Position numbers and translations under genes: made by a program | Part shown: positions 1 through 10,000 of the stretch, in pieces | Position numbering within the stretch: the stretch's first letter is position 1 | How the letters are laid out: every line of letters begins with the position of its first letter | Notes under the pieces: model-generated | Told to the model about the DNA's origin: nothing | What the model saw: the letters and a program-made list of their open reading frames with translations, nothing else | The model's database searches: none | Source: CAVQRC01 sp963715045 | Lineage (GTDB): Bacteria; Planctomycetota; Planctomycetia; Pirellulales; Lacipirellulaceae | Assembly: GCA_963715045.1 (NCBI GenBank) | Contig: CAVQRC010000035.1 | Span: 1-64,000 of the forward strand | Length of the DNA stretch: 64,000 bases | Reading direction: 5' to 3'

Positions 1-115
1 CAAGAGATCGCCGCAAGTCGTTGCCAGAAAGGCGGAAAAGACAAACGCCGGGAGCTCTCACTCTCGGCGTCTTGCGTTAACTCGGTTGTCGGCGGAAATT
101 CCGCGAGATTGAAAG

Positions 116-976
<861 letters not shown>

Positions 977-2368
977 CTACGGCGTCCGGCGAATGCAATG
1001 GAGCTTGTCGGCCGCGCGAAGGAGAAGACCGTCGGCCGTCACAGACGGCGTCGCCCAGTACAGGCCCGCAAGCTTGTTCTTCGCAACCAGCTTGAACTCG
1101 TCCCCTGTGTCAATCACGAATGTCGTACCCGTCTCGTCCAGGATGTGCAACTTGCCGCCAGCAACCCACATCGAAGCCGCGATGCTGCCCGCACCGGGAA
1201 GACGCTTCTTGTAGATCACGTCGCCCGTCTCCGCATCGTGGCAGGCCAGAACCCCACGACTCTCAATGTACAACTTACCGTCGAAAGCGACCGGAGAACC
1301 CATCCCGGGACCAGAGGCAGTCCTGGCCCAGGCAACCGGCGCAGCCTCGGTAACAACCTCGCTTGTGTTGCCCTCGTCGCCGTCATTTTCACCCCCCGAA
1401 GAAACGTCATTAAGCGAAAGCTCTCCGGACGCGCCCGCCCGAACAGCAACCAGGACGCCGCGTTTTCCCGGCCCGCTGTTGCCAAAGTACACCCGCTCTT
1501 CATCAGCCGCCGGAGACGCGGCGAACGATCCGTCCGGATACGTGAGACTCCAGAACGCGTCGCCTGTGATCGGGTCGAGCGACTGCGCGATGCCATCGCC
1601 GAGCACGATCAGCTCGGTGCGCTGGTTGTTCCGCCAGATCATAGGGGTGCTCCAGCAACTGCCTCCCTCGCGGTCGAGACGCCAACTCTCTTCGCCAGTT
1701 GCCGCATCCAACGCAGTCAGGAATGACTGGCCCTGGCTATCGCACTGCAGGAACAGGAGTCCGTCCGCCAGCGTCAGCGAGCTGCCGGTACCAAAGTTGT
1801 TCGAAGTCGCAGCAGTGGCAAACTCCTTCTGCCAGACGGGATTGCCATCGAGGTCGAGGCACGCCACGACCCCAATCGAGGCGAACAGCACATAGACGTT
1901 CTGGCCATCTGTTACCGGAGACTCCGTGGCATAAGTGTTGGAGGGGTGAATCGCGTGGTCAGGCCGGCGCTCGGTGATCGTGCGTTTCCAAAGCGAGCGG
2001 CCATCGGCCAACGAGAGACAATGGACTTCAAAGGACATCGGTTTCGCGGGCGGCTTGGCATCCTTCAATCCCCGCATGGCGAGAATCCCACCTCCGAAAC
2101 CGACGACCTTCACATCGCCCTGAGGCACTGCAACCGGTACGAGGATTCGATCGCCAGCGACGATGGGGGTCGCCCAGCCCTGCCCAGGAAGGTCAACCGA
2201 CCAGGCAAGATTCTCGTCCTCCGACCAGGTGTCGGGGAGGTCGCTCGTGGCCGAAACTCCAGAGCCCAGAGGTCCCCGAAATTGGTTCCAATCAGATGCT
2301 TGTGCGAATGCGGCAAACATGAGGACCGCAGCGGTGGCGGCTACTGGCGGGCGGTTACGGAGGATCAT
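977..2368 (-). CDS. secreted PQQ-like beta-propeller protein
   Basis: A 463-residue protein of the outer-membrane-assembly/PQQ-like repeat class that planctomycetes carry in large numbers. Residues 1-24 form a signal peptide ending in FAQAS, directly followed by the WNQFRGP motif that opens this family. Several propeller blades follow, with W-x-x-x-L and AxDAxTG turns (ALDAATGEESW, CHDAETGDVIY). These proteins are exported and probably act as scaffold or binding modules. No catalytic residues are evident. The start is placed at the methionine of MILRNRP (2368) rather than eight codons upstream, because it gives a clean signal peptide. It ends near a cluster of CACGGAGTG-type repeat sequence. 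The specific ligand is unknown. Confidence 0.85.
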   Translation of the reverse strand: MILRNRPPVAATAAVLMFAAFAQASDWNQFRGPLGSGVSATSDLPDTWSEDENLAWSVDLPGQGWATPIVAGDRILVPVAVPQGDVKVVGFGGGILAMRGLKDAKPPAKPMSFEVHCLSLADGRSLWKRTITERRPDHAIHPSNTYATESPVTDGQNVYVLFASIGVVACLDLDGNPVWQKEFATAATSNNFGTGSSLTLADGLLFLQCDSQGQSFLTALDAATGEESWRLDREGGSCWSTPMIWRNNQRTELIVLGDGIAQSLDPITGDAFWSLTYPDGSFAASPAADEERVYFGNSGPGKRGVLVAVRAGASGELSLNDVSSGGENDGDEGNTSEVVTEAAPVAWARTASGPGMGSPVAFDGKLYIESRGVLACHDAETGDVIYKKRLPGAGSIAASMWVAGGKLHILDETGTTFVIDTGDEFKLVAKNKLAGLYWATPSVTADGLLLRAADKLHCIRRTP

Positions 2369-2410
2369 ATTTTCTCTAGCAAGCGAGGGCATGATTCGTG
2401 ACCCGGCAGT

Positions 2411-2935
2411 TTAGAAGCCGGGAAACGATTGACAAGTTCGAGAATCGAACTGAAGAGGGGCCCTGAAGCAGCAGCGAATCGAGCGGCGACGAACGCTGCT
2501 ACTGGTCCTCGTCGCGCTGCTGGCCGTCTTCTCCATCGTCAGGCAGTTGCCGGCTTCGTTGTAGCAGACGCGGTTCATGTAGGCCTGCATCAGAAGCAAC
2601 CCGCGGCCGCCGGCAACCTCGAGGTTCTCGGGAGCCGTGCAGTCGGGAACACAATGCGGGTCGAATCCTTCGCCTTCATCGCGGACCTGGATCCAGAATT
2701 CGGTCCGCCCGCATTTGCACTCGACGTGAACGTGCTTCGCCTCGTCGAGCTGGTTGCCGTGCTTGATGGCGTTTGCCAGCGATTCCTCGAGAGCCATCTG
2801 GATTCCAAAGAGATCGCACTCTCCCCAGGCGAGACTGCGGAGCTGCTCGAGAATCTCATCCATCAGCGGAATGTGCGCGCCCAAGCGACTTGCCAGCTTT
2901 TGGCTTGTCGTCCATGTCCATTTCGCGTCGGACAT
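2411..2935 (-). CDS. anti-sigma factor / serine kinase, RsbW-like HATPase
   Basis: This is a GHKL ATPase of the RsbW/SpoIIAB type, which phosphorylates a STAS anti-anti-sigma partner or sequesters a sigma factor. Visible motifs are the N-box ALEESLANAIKHGNQ, the G1 motif DEGEGFDP and the G2 loop GGRGLLLM. The chosen start, MSDAKWTW at 2935, fits the family N-terminus; the upstream extension looks non-coding. The C-terminus after NCLTMEK turns into Ser/Arg-rich residues unlike the family. A frame change near 2490 would instead end the protein within about ten acidic residues, so the 3' end may be frameshifted. A STAS protein lies upstream on the same strand, as expected for a partner-switching pair. 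Confidence 0.85.
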   Translation of the reverse strand: MSDAKWTWTTSQKLASRLGAHIPLMDEILEQLRSLAWGECDLFGIQMALEESLANAIKHGNQLDEAKHVHVECKCGRTEFWIQVRDEGEGFDPHCVPDCTAPENLEVAGGRGLLLMQAYMNRVCYNEAGNCLTMEKTASSATRTSSSVRRRSIRCCFRAPLQFDSRTCQSFPGF

Positions 2936-3105
2936 GTGGCAATTACCCGGGTATCGGTTCGGAGTGGATGACCGTCTGGGGTTCCCTCCCATTCGCTTCT
3001 TGGCGAGGATGTCGCAAGAGCAGGGGAGACGATCGACTGCGTTTCAACGTAGCACGCGGACTGCGACGTGGCTGATCGCGGGCGGCGACACCCTGCCTGT
3101 ACCGG

Positions 3106-3459
3106 TCACAAAGCGGCCAGCGCATCCGCCTCGTCGTCCATGATCGAGAACAGCTTATTGAGTCGAGTGATGGCGAAGACCTCGTAAATCTCCGGTCGAA
3201 TATTGGTGAGAATCACGCGGCAGTCGTTGTTGCGTGCCTTCTTATCCAATGTGATCAATTTGCCGAGCGCAGCGCTCGAAAGAAACTCGACGGAGGAGAA
3301 GTTCAACACGAGCTTGGCCCGTTTATCCTTCTCCACCAGATGGAAGAGCTCCTGACCCAGTTCCTGGATATTCGCCTCGTCAAGGATCTTCCGATCTTCG
3401 AACTGGACGACAGAGACTCCACCCGATTCGGTTACCGAGATGCGTCGGAATGTGCTCAT
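3106..3459 (-). CDS. anti-anti-sigma factor, STAS domain
   Basis: A 117-residue single-domain STAS protein (SpoIIAA/RsbV type). The start at MSTFRR (3459) begins the domain directly; longer upstream reading adds Arg-rich sequence without domain character. The beta-alpha pattern VVQFEDRKILDE, then LVLNFSSVEFLSSAALGKLI, carries the Ser-Ser phosphoacceptor region (normally D-S/T-G; here LSSAALG), so the regulatory Ser is probably one of the two serines near residues 61-62. It most likely works with the RsbW-like ATPase encoded about 170 bp downstream on the same strand, forming a partner-switching module. The target sigma factor is not identifiable here. Confidence 0.88.
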   Translation of the reverse strand: MSTFRRISVTESGGVSVVQFEDRKILDEANIQELGQELFHLVEKDKRAKLVLNFSSVEFLSSAALGKLITLDKKARNNDCRVILTNIRPEIYEVFAITRLNKLFSIMDDEADALAAL

Positions 3460-3731
3460 CTGCGGTTGCAACTCGCCTGTTAAGTAATGCTTGGCGCGAA
3501 ATGAAATTTCGGGGGATGGAAGCCGCGGAGAGGGAACCGCCACATCCGATGCCATCTTGAAGGACGCGCGAATCGATGTCAAGGATCGCCCGGTAAAGGG
3601 CGACGTTCGCGCGTCGAAGGGCTGACGGTGGTTTGGTGTGGCTGCCATGTGCGGCACCTGCAGTTCGCGGGCGGCTGACGAATGAAGCATCCTTGTCGAG
3701 GCCGCAGCCCTTCGCAGAGCCCATTCGAGAC

Positions 3732-4335
3732 TCAGGACCGGGGGGCGGGTCTGCCGGGAGCTTGCGGTCTGCCTGGCGCGAGACCTGCGTCTTCGACCGT
3801 CGTATCGCGGATCTCTCTTGGGGGCAACGTCGAGTTCTTTTGAATCGCACGATGGATGAGCAGGTAATGTTTGCCTTCGAACTCGGTGATCAGTCCGGTA
3901 ATCGTCCACATGACTTTCAAGGCTTTGTTTTCGTCGCGAAGGACGCGGTGAATTCGCTGCAAGTTCAGATTTTTAAGGGCTCCGAACTGGTGTCCGTCCC
4001 CGTCGATGAAAGTGATTCCCTCACCGTCCGTATCAAAGACACCTTCCACCTCGTGCAGCAAATTGCCTTCACGGAAGAGCGTCCTGGTCCGGGTATCGGG
4101 CTGTTCGGAGCCGCGGTCATCCTGACGCGGGTTGACAAGGGGCGGTTGGGGCTCAGGGTCGCCAACTCGAGGGGTCGAAATCGGGCGGCCACTACTTCCG
4201 GCTCCTGGCTGCGCGGCGGCATGCAGCGGGCCGAGCAGGCAAGCTGATGGTCAGAGCGAGGCCACCGCTACGTGCGAAGGCGGCTGTTGAAGAACCTCGC
4301 GAAGGCCAATTCAATCTGAAGGGTCGAAGTATCAT
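3732..4335 (-). CDS. conserved planctomycete secreted protein of unknown function, frameshifted near 4236
   Basis: The well-formed core reads LLHEVEGVFDTDGEGITF...LNLQRIHRVL...FEGKHYLLIHRA. As it stands the frame has no ATG. If one C of the CC at about 4236 is removed, an ATG at 4335 opens MILRPFRLN, followed by a strong signal peptide (GGLALTISLLLGPLHAAAQ). That start lies 12 bases after the stop of the upstream gene, with an AAGAAAGA stretch before it, so the two are probably co-transcribed. The core resembles a short beta-rich domain I have seen in planctomycete secreted hypotheticals; no function can be assigned. The C-terminus is Pro/Arg-rich. Confidence 0.6.
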
Positions 4336-4347
4336 CGATGTCTTTCT

Positions 4348-4665
4348 TCAGTCGGGACGCCGCATCGCCAGGCTGTGGAGGATCATCACCGACCCCAGCG
4401 ACATCAAGCACCACCCACTCCACTCCGGAAGCTGAATCACGCGTCGGCTCGCCATCGGTGCCGGCGTAGCCGTCGTGTTATTGAAGTCGAAGAGGGTTGC
4501 CTGCGAGGTGACCGAGTTGTCTGCCGGTGCCGACTTGCGGGCACGTTCGACGAGGAATCGAGTCGCCGCCTCGTTGAGCTGGTACGAACTTACGGCTCGC
4601 AGCTGCAGGCCGATCAAGAATACGATTAAGCCGACCATAAACCATTGGTTACGATTCATTTCCAT
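4348..4665 (-). CDS. small membrane protein of unknown function
   Basis: A 105-residue protein that opens MEMNRNQWF. It has a hydrophobic helix at about residues 9-25 (MVGLIVFLIGLQLRAV), a polar Ala/Thr-rich middle, and a second weak hydrophobic stretch near the C-terminus (CLMSLGSVMILHSL). The NQWFMVGLIVFLIGLQLR start is typical of short planctomycete inner-membrane proteins. The stop codon is 12 bases before the inferred start of the secreted protein at 4335, suggesting one transcript. Function unknown. Confidence 0.7.
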   Translation of the reverse strand: MEMNRNQWFMVGLIVFLIGLQLRAVSSYQLNEAATRFLVERARKSAPADNSVTSQATLFDFNNTTATPAPMASRRVIQLPEWSGWCLMSLGSVMILHSLAMRRPD

Positions 4666-4954
4666 GGCAACGTCGCCTTTTCCTACTGCCTTAGCTGGAT
4701 GCTATCGGTGAAAGCACGCGTCTCCGGCGAAGCGAGACCCCGTTCGGGGGAGTAAGCTGCGTCTGGAAAAACTTCCATGCACTGGGGGTCGCAGCGTACA
4801 GGCACTATCGAATCACCAAGGCTGTCGGCTTGAGTGGTGGCGGAAAAGAGTCGGGAGTGGGGGGTGAGGCACAAGGAGACGGTTTGTTAGGGTTCTCGCA
4901 GCACCACGGGTTATGGCACCAGCGTGTTGAAGCACATGGGAGAGCGGTTCGGTC

Positions 4955-5674
4955 ATGCACAAGCAGTGGTTCGCAGGGCGGATATGGATCGTATTGATGC
5001 TGGCGGCGTTACCGTTTGTGGCGAAGGGGGCCGTGGTGTGGTGGGGACTCAAGGGGTATGCCTGGCAGTCGCTCTATAAAGTGGTGCAGATTGCGATCCC
5101 GGTCGGCTGGCGGCGGCAGGTTGAGGGACACCGCGGGACGTACGCGGTGTGGCCGTGGGATGCCGGTTGGCCAGGTGCCGGAACGTGGTTCATCGCGGTG
5201 CTGGCCGCGATCGGCCTGGCAGGATCGGCCGTCGTCGCGGTCACGCAAATTGCGCCGGCGATGGGCCTGGTGATCGATCCGACAGAGTTGAGAGCGCAAA
5301 TGGATGACAAGTTTGCCATGACTCCTGCGCGGGCGGCGTTGGTTGTGCTGTATCTGTTCACGCTCAACGCCGCGATCGAAGAGTTGCTCTTCCGGTGGTG
5401 GCTGGATCGGGAAGTTTCGGCCGCCTGGGGAGACTGTCTGGGCATCGGCATCAGCGGGAGCGTGTTCGCAGCGATGCACTTGTTTATCTTCGCGGACATG
5501 TCCGCGGTAACGCCGCTGATGCTGGGACTCGTATTCGCAGCGTTGTTCCTGGCGGGGCTCGTGTGGAGTCTGATTGCGCGTCGTCAAGGCGGGATTCAGG
5601 CAGCCTGGCTCTCGCACGGTCTGACAGACGCAGGGTTGTTGACGTGGGGCCTGTTCTGGCTGGGATACTTTTAA
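4955..5674 (+). CDS. CPBP-family intramembrane metalloprotease (CAAX-protease/Abi family)
   Basis: A 239-residue polytopic protein. The CPBP/Abi family signature is complete: EELLFR with Glu142, Glu143 and Arg147, then His175 in FAAMHLF, then His221 in AWLSHGLTDA. In the Rce1 structure the Glu and His residues form the catalytic site in the membrane. Hydrophobic segments occur at about residues 8-30, 78-100, 128-147, 162-180 and 186-208. Prokaryotic members act in protein processing or bacteriocin immunity; the substrate here is unknown. The gene stands alone between a minus-strand set and the hydrolase that follows by about 190 bp. Confidence 0.88.
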   Translation: MHKQWFAGRIWIVLMLAALPFVAKGAVVWWGLKGYAWQSLYKVVQIAIPVGWRRQVEGHRGTYAVWPWDAGWPGAGTWFIAVLAAIGLAGSAVVAVTQIAPAMGLVIDPTELRAQMDDKFAMTPARAALVVLYLFTLNAAIEELLFRWWLDREVSAAWGDCLGIGISGSVFAAMHLFIFADMSAVTPLMLGLVFAALFLAGLVWSLIARRQGGIQAAWLSHGLTDAGLLTWGLFWLGYF

Positions 5675-5864
5675 CCGACCATCCGGATGCAACGAGACGG
5701 TATATTTCACAGTCCCGGGGCTCGGCGGATCCGCTCTCGAGAAATGCGGGAGTCGACCGGGTCCGGGAACGTAACGGAGATGGCAAAGTGACGTTGGGGA
5801 GATTGGTTGCGGGAGTACCGCAGGACATGTTCGCGTGCTTCAGGTCGAGATGCAGGAACGCGGG

Positions 5865-6827
5865 ATGGCGTGCGGGCACGGCCGAGGGCCTGTCGTGAGC
5901 CGATCGTCTGGTGATCAGGATCGCTCCATCGAGTCGGGCTCGAGTGGGCCGGTCGACAGACTGGAAAGCCGCTCGGTGAGATCTCGGATATGGCGGTTCG
6001 TCCGACTGCCAGTGTTTGTGTATGCGGGCATACTGGTTGTGATGATGTTGCTCGAGAATCGATTGTTATTCCCTGCGGCACGATATCCGGCCGGTGATTG
6101 GTCGGCGGCGGCGCGGTTGGGGCTGGAAGAGGTGTATCTGAGTTCGGCGGACGGTACGCGCTTGCACGGGTGGTACGCGGACGTGGCGGCGCCGCGGGGT
6201 TACGTGTTGTATTGCCACGGCAACGCCGGCAACGTGACCGGGCGGGGAGAGGTCGCGGACTACTTTCGACGGCGGTACGACCTGGCGACGTTTGTCATCG
6301 ATTACCGCGGTTACGGGCGGAGCGAAGGCCGCCCCAGCGGAGACGGAGTGCTGGCCGACGCTCGAGCTGCGCGGCAGTGGCTGGCGGCACGTGCGGGCGT
6401 GCCACAGGAGGAGATCATTCTTGTAGGACGATCGCTTGGGGGAGCAGTCGCCGTCGATCTGGCGGCGCGTGAAGGAGCACGGTGCCTGGTCTTGCAGGGG
6501 ACGTTCACATCGGTGCCAGATGTGGCCGCCGAGTTGTACCCCTGGCTTCCCGTGCGGTGGTTCCTCCGGACACAACTCAACTCGCTGGCCAAGATTCCGC
6601 AGTGCCGGGCGCCCCTGCTGATCAGCCATGCGGAGCACGACGAATTGATATCCGTCGAACATGGCCGGCGGTTGTACGAAGCGGCGGCTGCCGAGTTCAA
6701 GCAGTTCGTGCTGCTGGGTAACCAGGGCCACAACGATCCGATGCCGCCCGAGTACTACGATTCACTGGGAGAGTTTCTCGATCGGGTGCTCGAAGCTCCT
6801 GTACGCGAATTCCACGGCGGAGCTTAG
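5865..6827 (+). CDS. membrane-anchored alpha/beta hydrolase
   Basis: A 320-residue serine hydrolase of the bem46-like family. A single N-terminal transmembrane helix (FVYAGILVVMMLL, about 50-64) anchors the catalytic domain. The oxyanion motif is YCHGNAGN, the nucleophile elbow is GRSLGG with Ser190, the acid is probably Asp259 in AEHDE, and the general base is His289 in NQGHND. The start is uncertain: an ATG at 5865 follows an AGGAAC stretch and was chosen over an in-frame GTG at 5835. The substrate cannot be read from the sequence. A copy of the dispersed 75-bp element begins 10 bp after the stop. Confidence 0.88.
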   Translation: MACGHGRGPVVSRSSGDQDRSIESGSSGPVDRLESRSVRSRIWRFVRLPVFVYAGILVVMMLLENRLLFPAARYPAGDWSAAARLGLEEVYLSSADGTRLHGWYADVAAPRGYVLYCHGNAGNVTGRGEVADYFRRRYDLATFVIDYRGYGRSEGRPSGDGVLADARAARQWLAARAGVPQEEIILVGRSLGGAVAVDLAAREGARCLVLQGTFTSVPDVAAELYPWLPVRWFLRTQLNSLAKIPQCRAPLLISHAEHDELISVEHGRRLYEAAAAEFKQFVLLGNQGHNDPMPPEYYDSLGEFLDRVLEAPVREFHGGA

Positions 6828-6837
6828 AATGCCTGCC

Positions 6838-6912
6838 AGCCGATCCGAAAACCGGCTCAAGCTGTCAGGTTTCCCCGCCCGGGGGACACGCTCATTGATT
6901 CTCTTGGACAGG
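6838..6912 (+). repeat. dispersed 75-bp intergenic element, copy 1 (degenerate right end)
   Basis: This copy shares the left end ccgatccgaaaacc (6840-6853) exactly with the copies at 11961 and 45721, and the interior matches at most positions (ctcatt, gggacacg). The right end is diverged, so the terminal inverted repeat is no longer intact. It lies between two plus-strand genes. Confidence 0.8.
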
Positions 6913-7031
6913 TTAAAATCCGTTGCCAAGCGTGTTTTTACAACCTTGTTTTTCGGCCGTGGGAGGCCTGAAACTGAGTTTTGAAACGCGCTATCGCCAT
7001 GGCGGCCTTGGGCCGCGTTCGTTAGGGATCG

Positions 7032-10000
7032 ATGACCGAAACGTCCGCTGATGGTTTGAGGGACAACCAACCGGCAGCGTCCCATGAGGAGGCGGCGCCA
7101 TCGAGGGCCGGAGGTGGGTCCATGGCGGCCGACCCGGCAGCGATGGTCGCGTCGACTGGGGACTCGACCGCAGGAGGGGGATCCGAGCCGAAACGCAAAG
7201 TGAGCGGGTCTTCCCGCCGCCGCCGTCGACGGGCGCGAGCCCGGGGAGAACTGGGACTCGCGTCGGCAAGTTTTCTGGGCTTGCTGATGACGCAGTTTCT
7301 GGGGGCGGCCAACGACAACGTGTTGCGGTGGCTGGTGATCGGCATCGGTAAGGAACTGGTTCCCAGCGAGCGTCAGGAACTGGTGCTCGCGCTGGGGACG
7401 GCCCTGTTCGTGCTGCCGTATCTGATCCTGGCGGCGTTGGCCGGATACCTGGGCGATCGCTTCAGCAAACGACAGGTCATCGTGTGGTGCAAAGTGGCGG
7501 AAATCGGAATCATGACGCTGGCAGTGTTCGCGATTCTGTCGGGAAGCCTCGCATTCCTGTTCGTCGTGGTGGGAGTCATGGGTGCCCAGAGCGCACTGTT
7601 CGGCCCGTCGAAGCTGGGAAGCATCCCGGAGATGCTCACTCCGAGCAGGATTTCGGCCGCCAACGGCGTCATCGGCATGACGACGGTCATCGCCACGACC
7701 ATCGGCGCTGGAGTAGGGATGATGCTGGCCGATCTGGTGAATCAGACGGCCTACGGCTGGTCTTGGGCAGGAGGTGTGCTGATCGGCGTGGCAACGCTGG
7801 GCTGGCTGGCAAGCCTGCCGATCGCCCGGTTGCCGGTTGCCAACCCGGAGCGGAGGTTTCCCTGGGATTCAGTCCAGCAGACGCTGCGTGATTTGAAGAC
7901 GCTCGCTGGCAGCCGGGCGATGCTGCGGGTGGCGTTAGGGGTGATGTTCTTCTGGTCGCTGGGCGCCTTGGCCCAGTTGAACATCGATCAATTCGCATTC
8001 GAAGGGAATGCGGAGAATCAGGCCCAGGTATCACCGCTGCTGATCTCGTTGGTAATCGGCGTCGGACTGGGGAGCGTGCTGGCGGGTTTCTGGTCGGCCG
8101 GCCGGGTGGAACTCGGGATTCTTCCCCTGGGGGCTGGCGGTCTGGTGATCAGCAGCGTGCTGCTATTCGCCGTGGAGGGTCCGCTCTTCGATGCGACCGA
8201 TTCGTGGACCGTCAACTACGCCCTGGCGTGCGGATTTCTATTTCTGTTGGGAACCAGTGCGGGCCTGTTCGATGTCCCGCTCGCGTCGTTCATGCAGCAC
8301 CGCAGCCCGACGCGGAGTCGCGGCTCGATTTTAGCGGCCAGCAACTTTCTGACGTTTGCCGGAATCCTGCTGTTCGCGATTCTGTTCGTGGTGCTGCGAT
8401 GGCCGATCGAGACCGTGGCGGCGGATGGCACGCCGCAAACGGAGCCGCTGTTTTCAGCCCGCACGATTTTTCTGCTGTGCGGTCTGGGGACAATTCCGGT
8501 ATTCGTGTACATCGTGTGGTTGATCCCCCAGGCGTCCATCCGCTTTGTGGTGTGGCTCGCCGCGCACACGATCTACGACATCCGCGTAGTCGGTCGCGAA
8601 AATCTCCCGCGAGAAGGCGGGGCGTTACTGGTCAGCAATCATGTTTCCTGGGCGGACGGGGCGTTGCTTCTGATCACCTCCTCGCGTCCGATTCGGTTCA
8701 TCATTGCCGAGGAAATCTTGAACCGGCCATGGAAGCGGGCGCTCGCCAGGTCGATGGGGATGATCCCCATCCGGCCCACACCCAAGGCGACGCGAAAGGC
8801 TCTGGAGACGGCCCGGACGGCGATCGAAAACGGCGAGCTGGTGTGCATCTTTCCCGAAGGCGGTATCACCCGCAGCGGAATGCTGCAGCCGTTCAAGCCG
8901 GGCGCGATGCAGATTGTCGACGCCACCGAAGCCCCCACGATCCCGGTCTATCTCGACGAGATGTGGGGCAGCATATTAAGTTTTGAGCGGGGTAAACTGC
9001 TGTGGAAGATCCCCCGCGAATTCCCCAAGCGGGTCTCGATCTGGTTCGGCGAACGGCTTCGAGATCCGCAGAACATTCAGGCCGTCCGCCAGTCCGTGCA
9101 GGATCTCGGAGCGACGGCTGCCGCAGGGAGAAAGGCGCGAATGGTCAATTTACCGCGACTCATGTTACGCCGCTGCCGCAACTCGCTCTTCCGCTGGAAG
9201 CTGGCCGAATCGTCGGGCGCGAAGCTGTCGGGTGGAACACTGCTGATGCGAACGTTGATTCTGCGACGACTGCTCAAACGCGAGTTGCTCGGCGCCGATG
9301 AAGAATACGTGGGGGTGTTACTGCCGCCTTCGCTGGGTGGGGTCGTGGTAAATACGGCACTGACGCTCGATCGCCGCGTCACGGTGAATCTGAATTACAC
9401 CGTATCCAGTCCGGTCATGAACGCGTGTATCGAGCGGGCCGGTTTGCGGCATGTCCTCACGAGCCGTCGCGTCATCGAAAAGCTCGATTTGCAGATGAAT
9501 TGCGAAGTCGTGTGTCTGGAGGATCTTCGCGAGAAGATCACGCTGGCCGACAAATTGGCCGGGATACTCGGGGCGTACCTGGTTCCGGTGTTCATTCTGG
9601 AGCGGTGGCTGGGACTGACGAAGATACGCGACGACGACGTGCTGACAGTGATCTTTACGTCCGGTTCGACCGGGATTCCCAAAGGCGTCATGCTCTCGCA
9701 TCACAATGTGGGTTCGAACGTCGAGGCCGTCGACCAGGTCGTGCACTTGACGCGGGACGATACCTTCCTGGGGATCCTCCCGTTCTTCCACTCTTTCGGG
9801 TACCTGGTTGCCGTGTGGACGGTCCTGGCCTACGACGTTCGCTGTGCGTATCACTTCACGCCGCTTGACGCGAGGGCGATCGGAAAACTGATCGAGAAAT
9901 GGGGCGTGAACATCGCCGTGGCGACACCGACGTTTCTGCGGTCCTACATGAAGCGTTGCACACCCGAGCAGCTGAAGTCGCTGGAACTGGCGATCGCGGG

